Positions 63,607 through 64,000 of a DNA stretch of 64,000 bases are shown here, piece by piece. The translations under genes were made by a program, and so were the position numbers. The stretch is from positions 1,736,001 through 1,800,000 of the forward strand of contig JACGCM010002017.1 of the NCBI GenBank assembly GCA_014058105.1, in the 5' to 3' direction. This DNA is from Kingdonia uniflora (taxonomy: Eukaryota; Streptophyta; Magnoliopsida; Ranunculales; Circaeasteraceae). Every line of letters begins with the position of its first letter. The first letter of the stretch is position 1. A model generated the notes under the pieces. The model was given only the letters and a program-made list of their open reading frames with translations, was not told the DNA's origin and did not search any database.

Positions 63607-64000
63607 CATTTCGCAGAAAAATATGCGAAGTGTTGTGATTCGAGATGTTCAGTAGTATGACATACTATCTGTTAGATGTGCAATAGATCTTTACTTTTTG
63701 CAATTTGATTTGTATAGATAGATAGGATAACCATGTGATGGCTGTATTGGTTGAGAAATGTGGCCAGATGTTTTTCCTCGATGGGATATCTGGGTTAATT
63801 GAAAAGACAAGCAGATCATGCAATTGTCGAAGTAGTAACGATTGGCAAATAGTTTATCCTATAATTGGATACTTGTTTGTCGATAGAGAGTATGTTGGGT
63901 AGATGATGTAATAATGTGGGAGAAATTTTTCCTTTATTTGATAGTGAAAAATGATTACAACTTCTATCGGTAGAACATCTTCAGATGGGTTGTATTCCAT
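63607..64000 (-). mobile_element. Tat copy 2 continues
   Basis: Resumes after the Athila-like insertion. No gene; the last 35 bp match the spacer before integrase in Tat copy 1 (21715-21750). Confidence 0.7.

Larger units (their letters stand above)
52422..64000 (-). mobile_element. Second Tat element, partial, running off the window
   Basis: Its 3' LTR (52422-52976) and antisense genes (53226-56945) align with the element at 14404-27842 in order and orientation. It is interrupted by the Athila-like element at 57127-63601 and resumes at 63607; the last bases of the window match 21680-21745 of the first copy, just before integrase. Its pol and 5' LTR should lie beyond 64000. Confidence 0.88.

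Noticed and set aside
1..64000. tRNA, rRNA, CRISPR arrays or bacterial operon signals
   Set aside because: None seen; all recognisable content is plant nuclear.

Overview
The window is plant nuclear DNA, probably from a eudicot. It is AT-rich, almost gene-empty, and built of nested and decayed transposable elements: Ty3/gypsy of chromovirus, Tat and Athila types, Ty1/copia, a LINE remnant, hAT-like, MULE-like and Tourist-like pieces. Host coding DNA is limited to one intact F-box/DUF295 gene (37615-38760, minus), its decayed duplicate (45590-46654, minus) and a broken Myb/SANT-like gene (48482-49055, plus). Nothing looks prokaryotic.

Layout. 1-1605: fragment of a long LTR, butted against a minus-strand chromovirus gag-pol remnant (1606-4270). 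5255-10844: long inverted repeats of a MULE-like element, interrupted by a complete LTR retroelement (5646-10587, target duplication acgga). That element has no gag or pol but carries Tourist-like MITEs and a captured class III peroxidase fragment. 11220-14398: solo LTR, gag remnant and the first half of a LINE zf-RVT region. 14404-27842: a complete 13.4-kb minus-strand Tat-lineage element with 474-bp LTRs and target duplication cttct, which splits the LINE remnant; a 1964-bp solo LTR (15001-16964) sits inside it. 28493-33346: Ty1/copia element of the Tnt1/Tork kind. 33503-38780 and 39656-46690: a tandem segmental duplication carrying the F-box pair; the second copy is interrupted by a 3141-bp solo LTR whose empty site survives in the first copy. 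47150-49055: MITE and Myb/SANT remnant. 49056-52421: 3' part of another Tat-related element with a hAT-like insertion. 52422-64000: a second Tat element running off the window, split by a rearranged Athila-like element (57127-63601, target duplication cataa).

The most unusual content is on the antisense strand of the Tat elements, between pol and the 3' LTR. Besides the large antisense ORF known from this lineage (here with a TATA box and two introns), there is a set of short gene-like units. Most have a TATA box 39-53 bp before an ATG, an ORF of roughly 80-110 codons often starting MVKTRSQ-like, and in several cases an AATAAA just after the stop. Six or seven divergent copies lie at 17106, 17797, 18350, 49845, 51761, 53226 and about 53436. 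They look like one small gene family that has been duplicated inside retroelements, and I recognise no described function for it.

Most retroelement reading frames are dead through stops, frameshifts, deletions and lost catalytic residues. All family assignments come from reading motifs by eye; no database search was possible.
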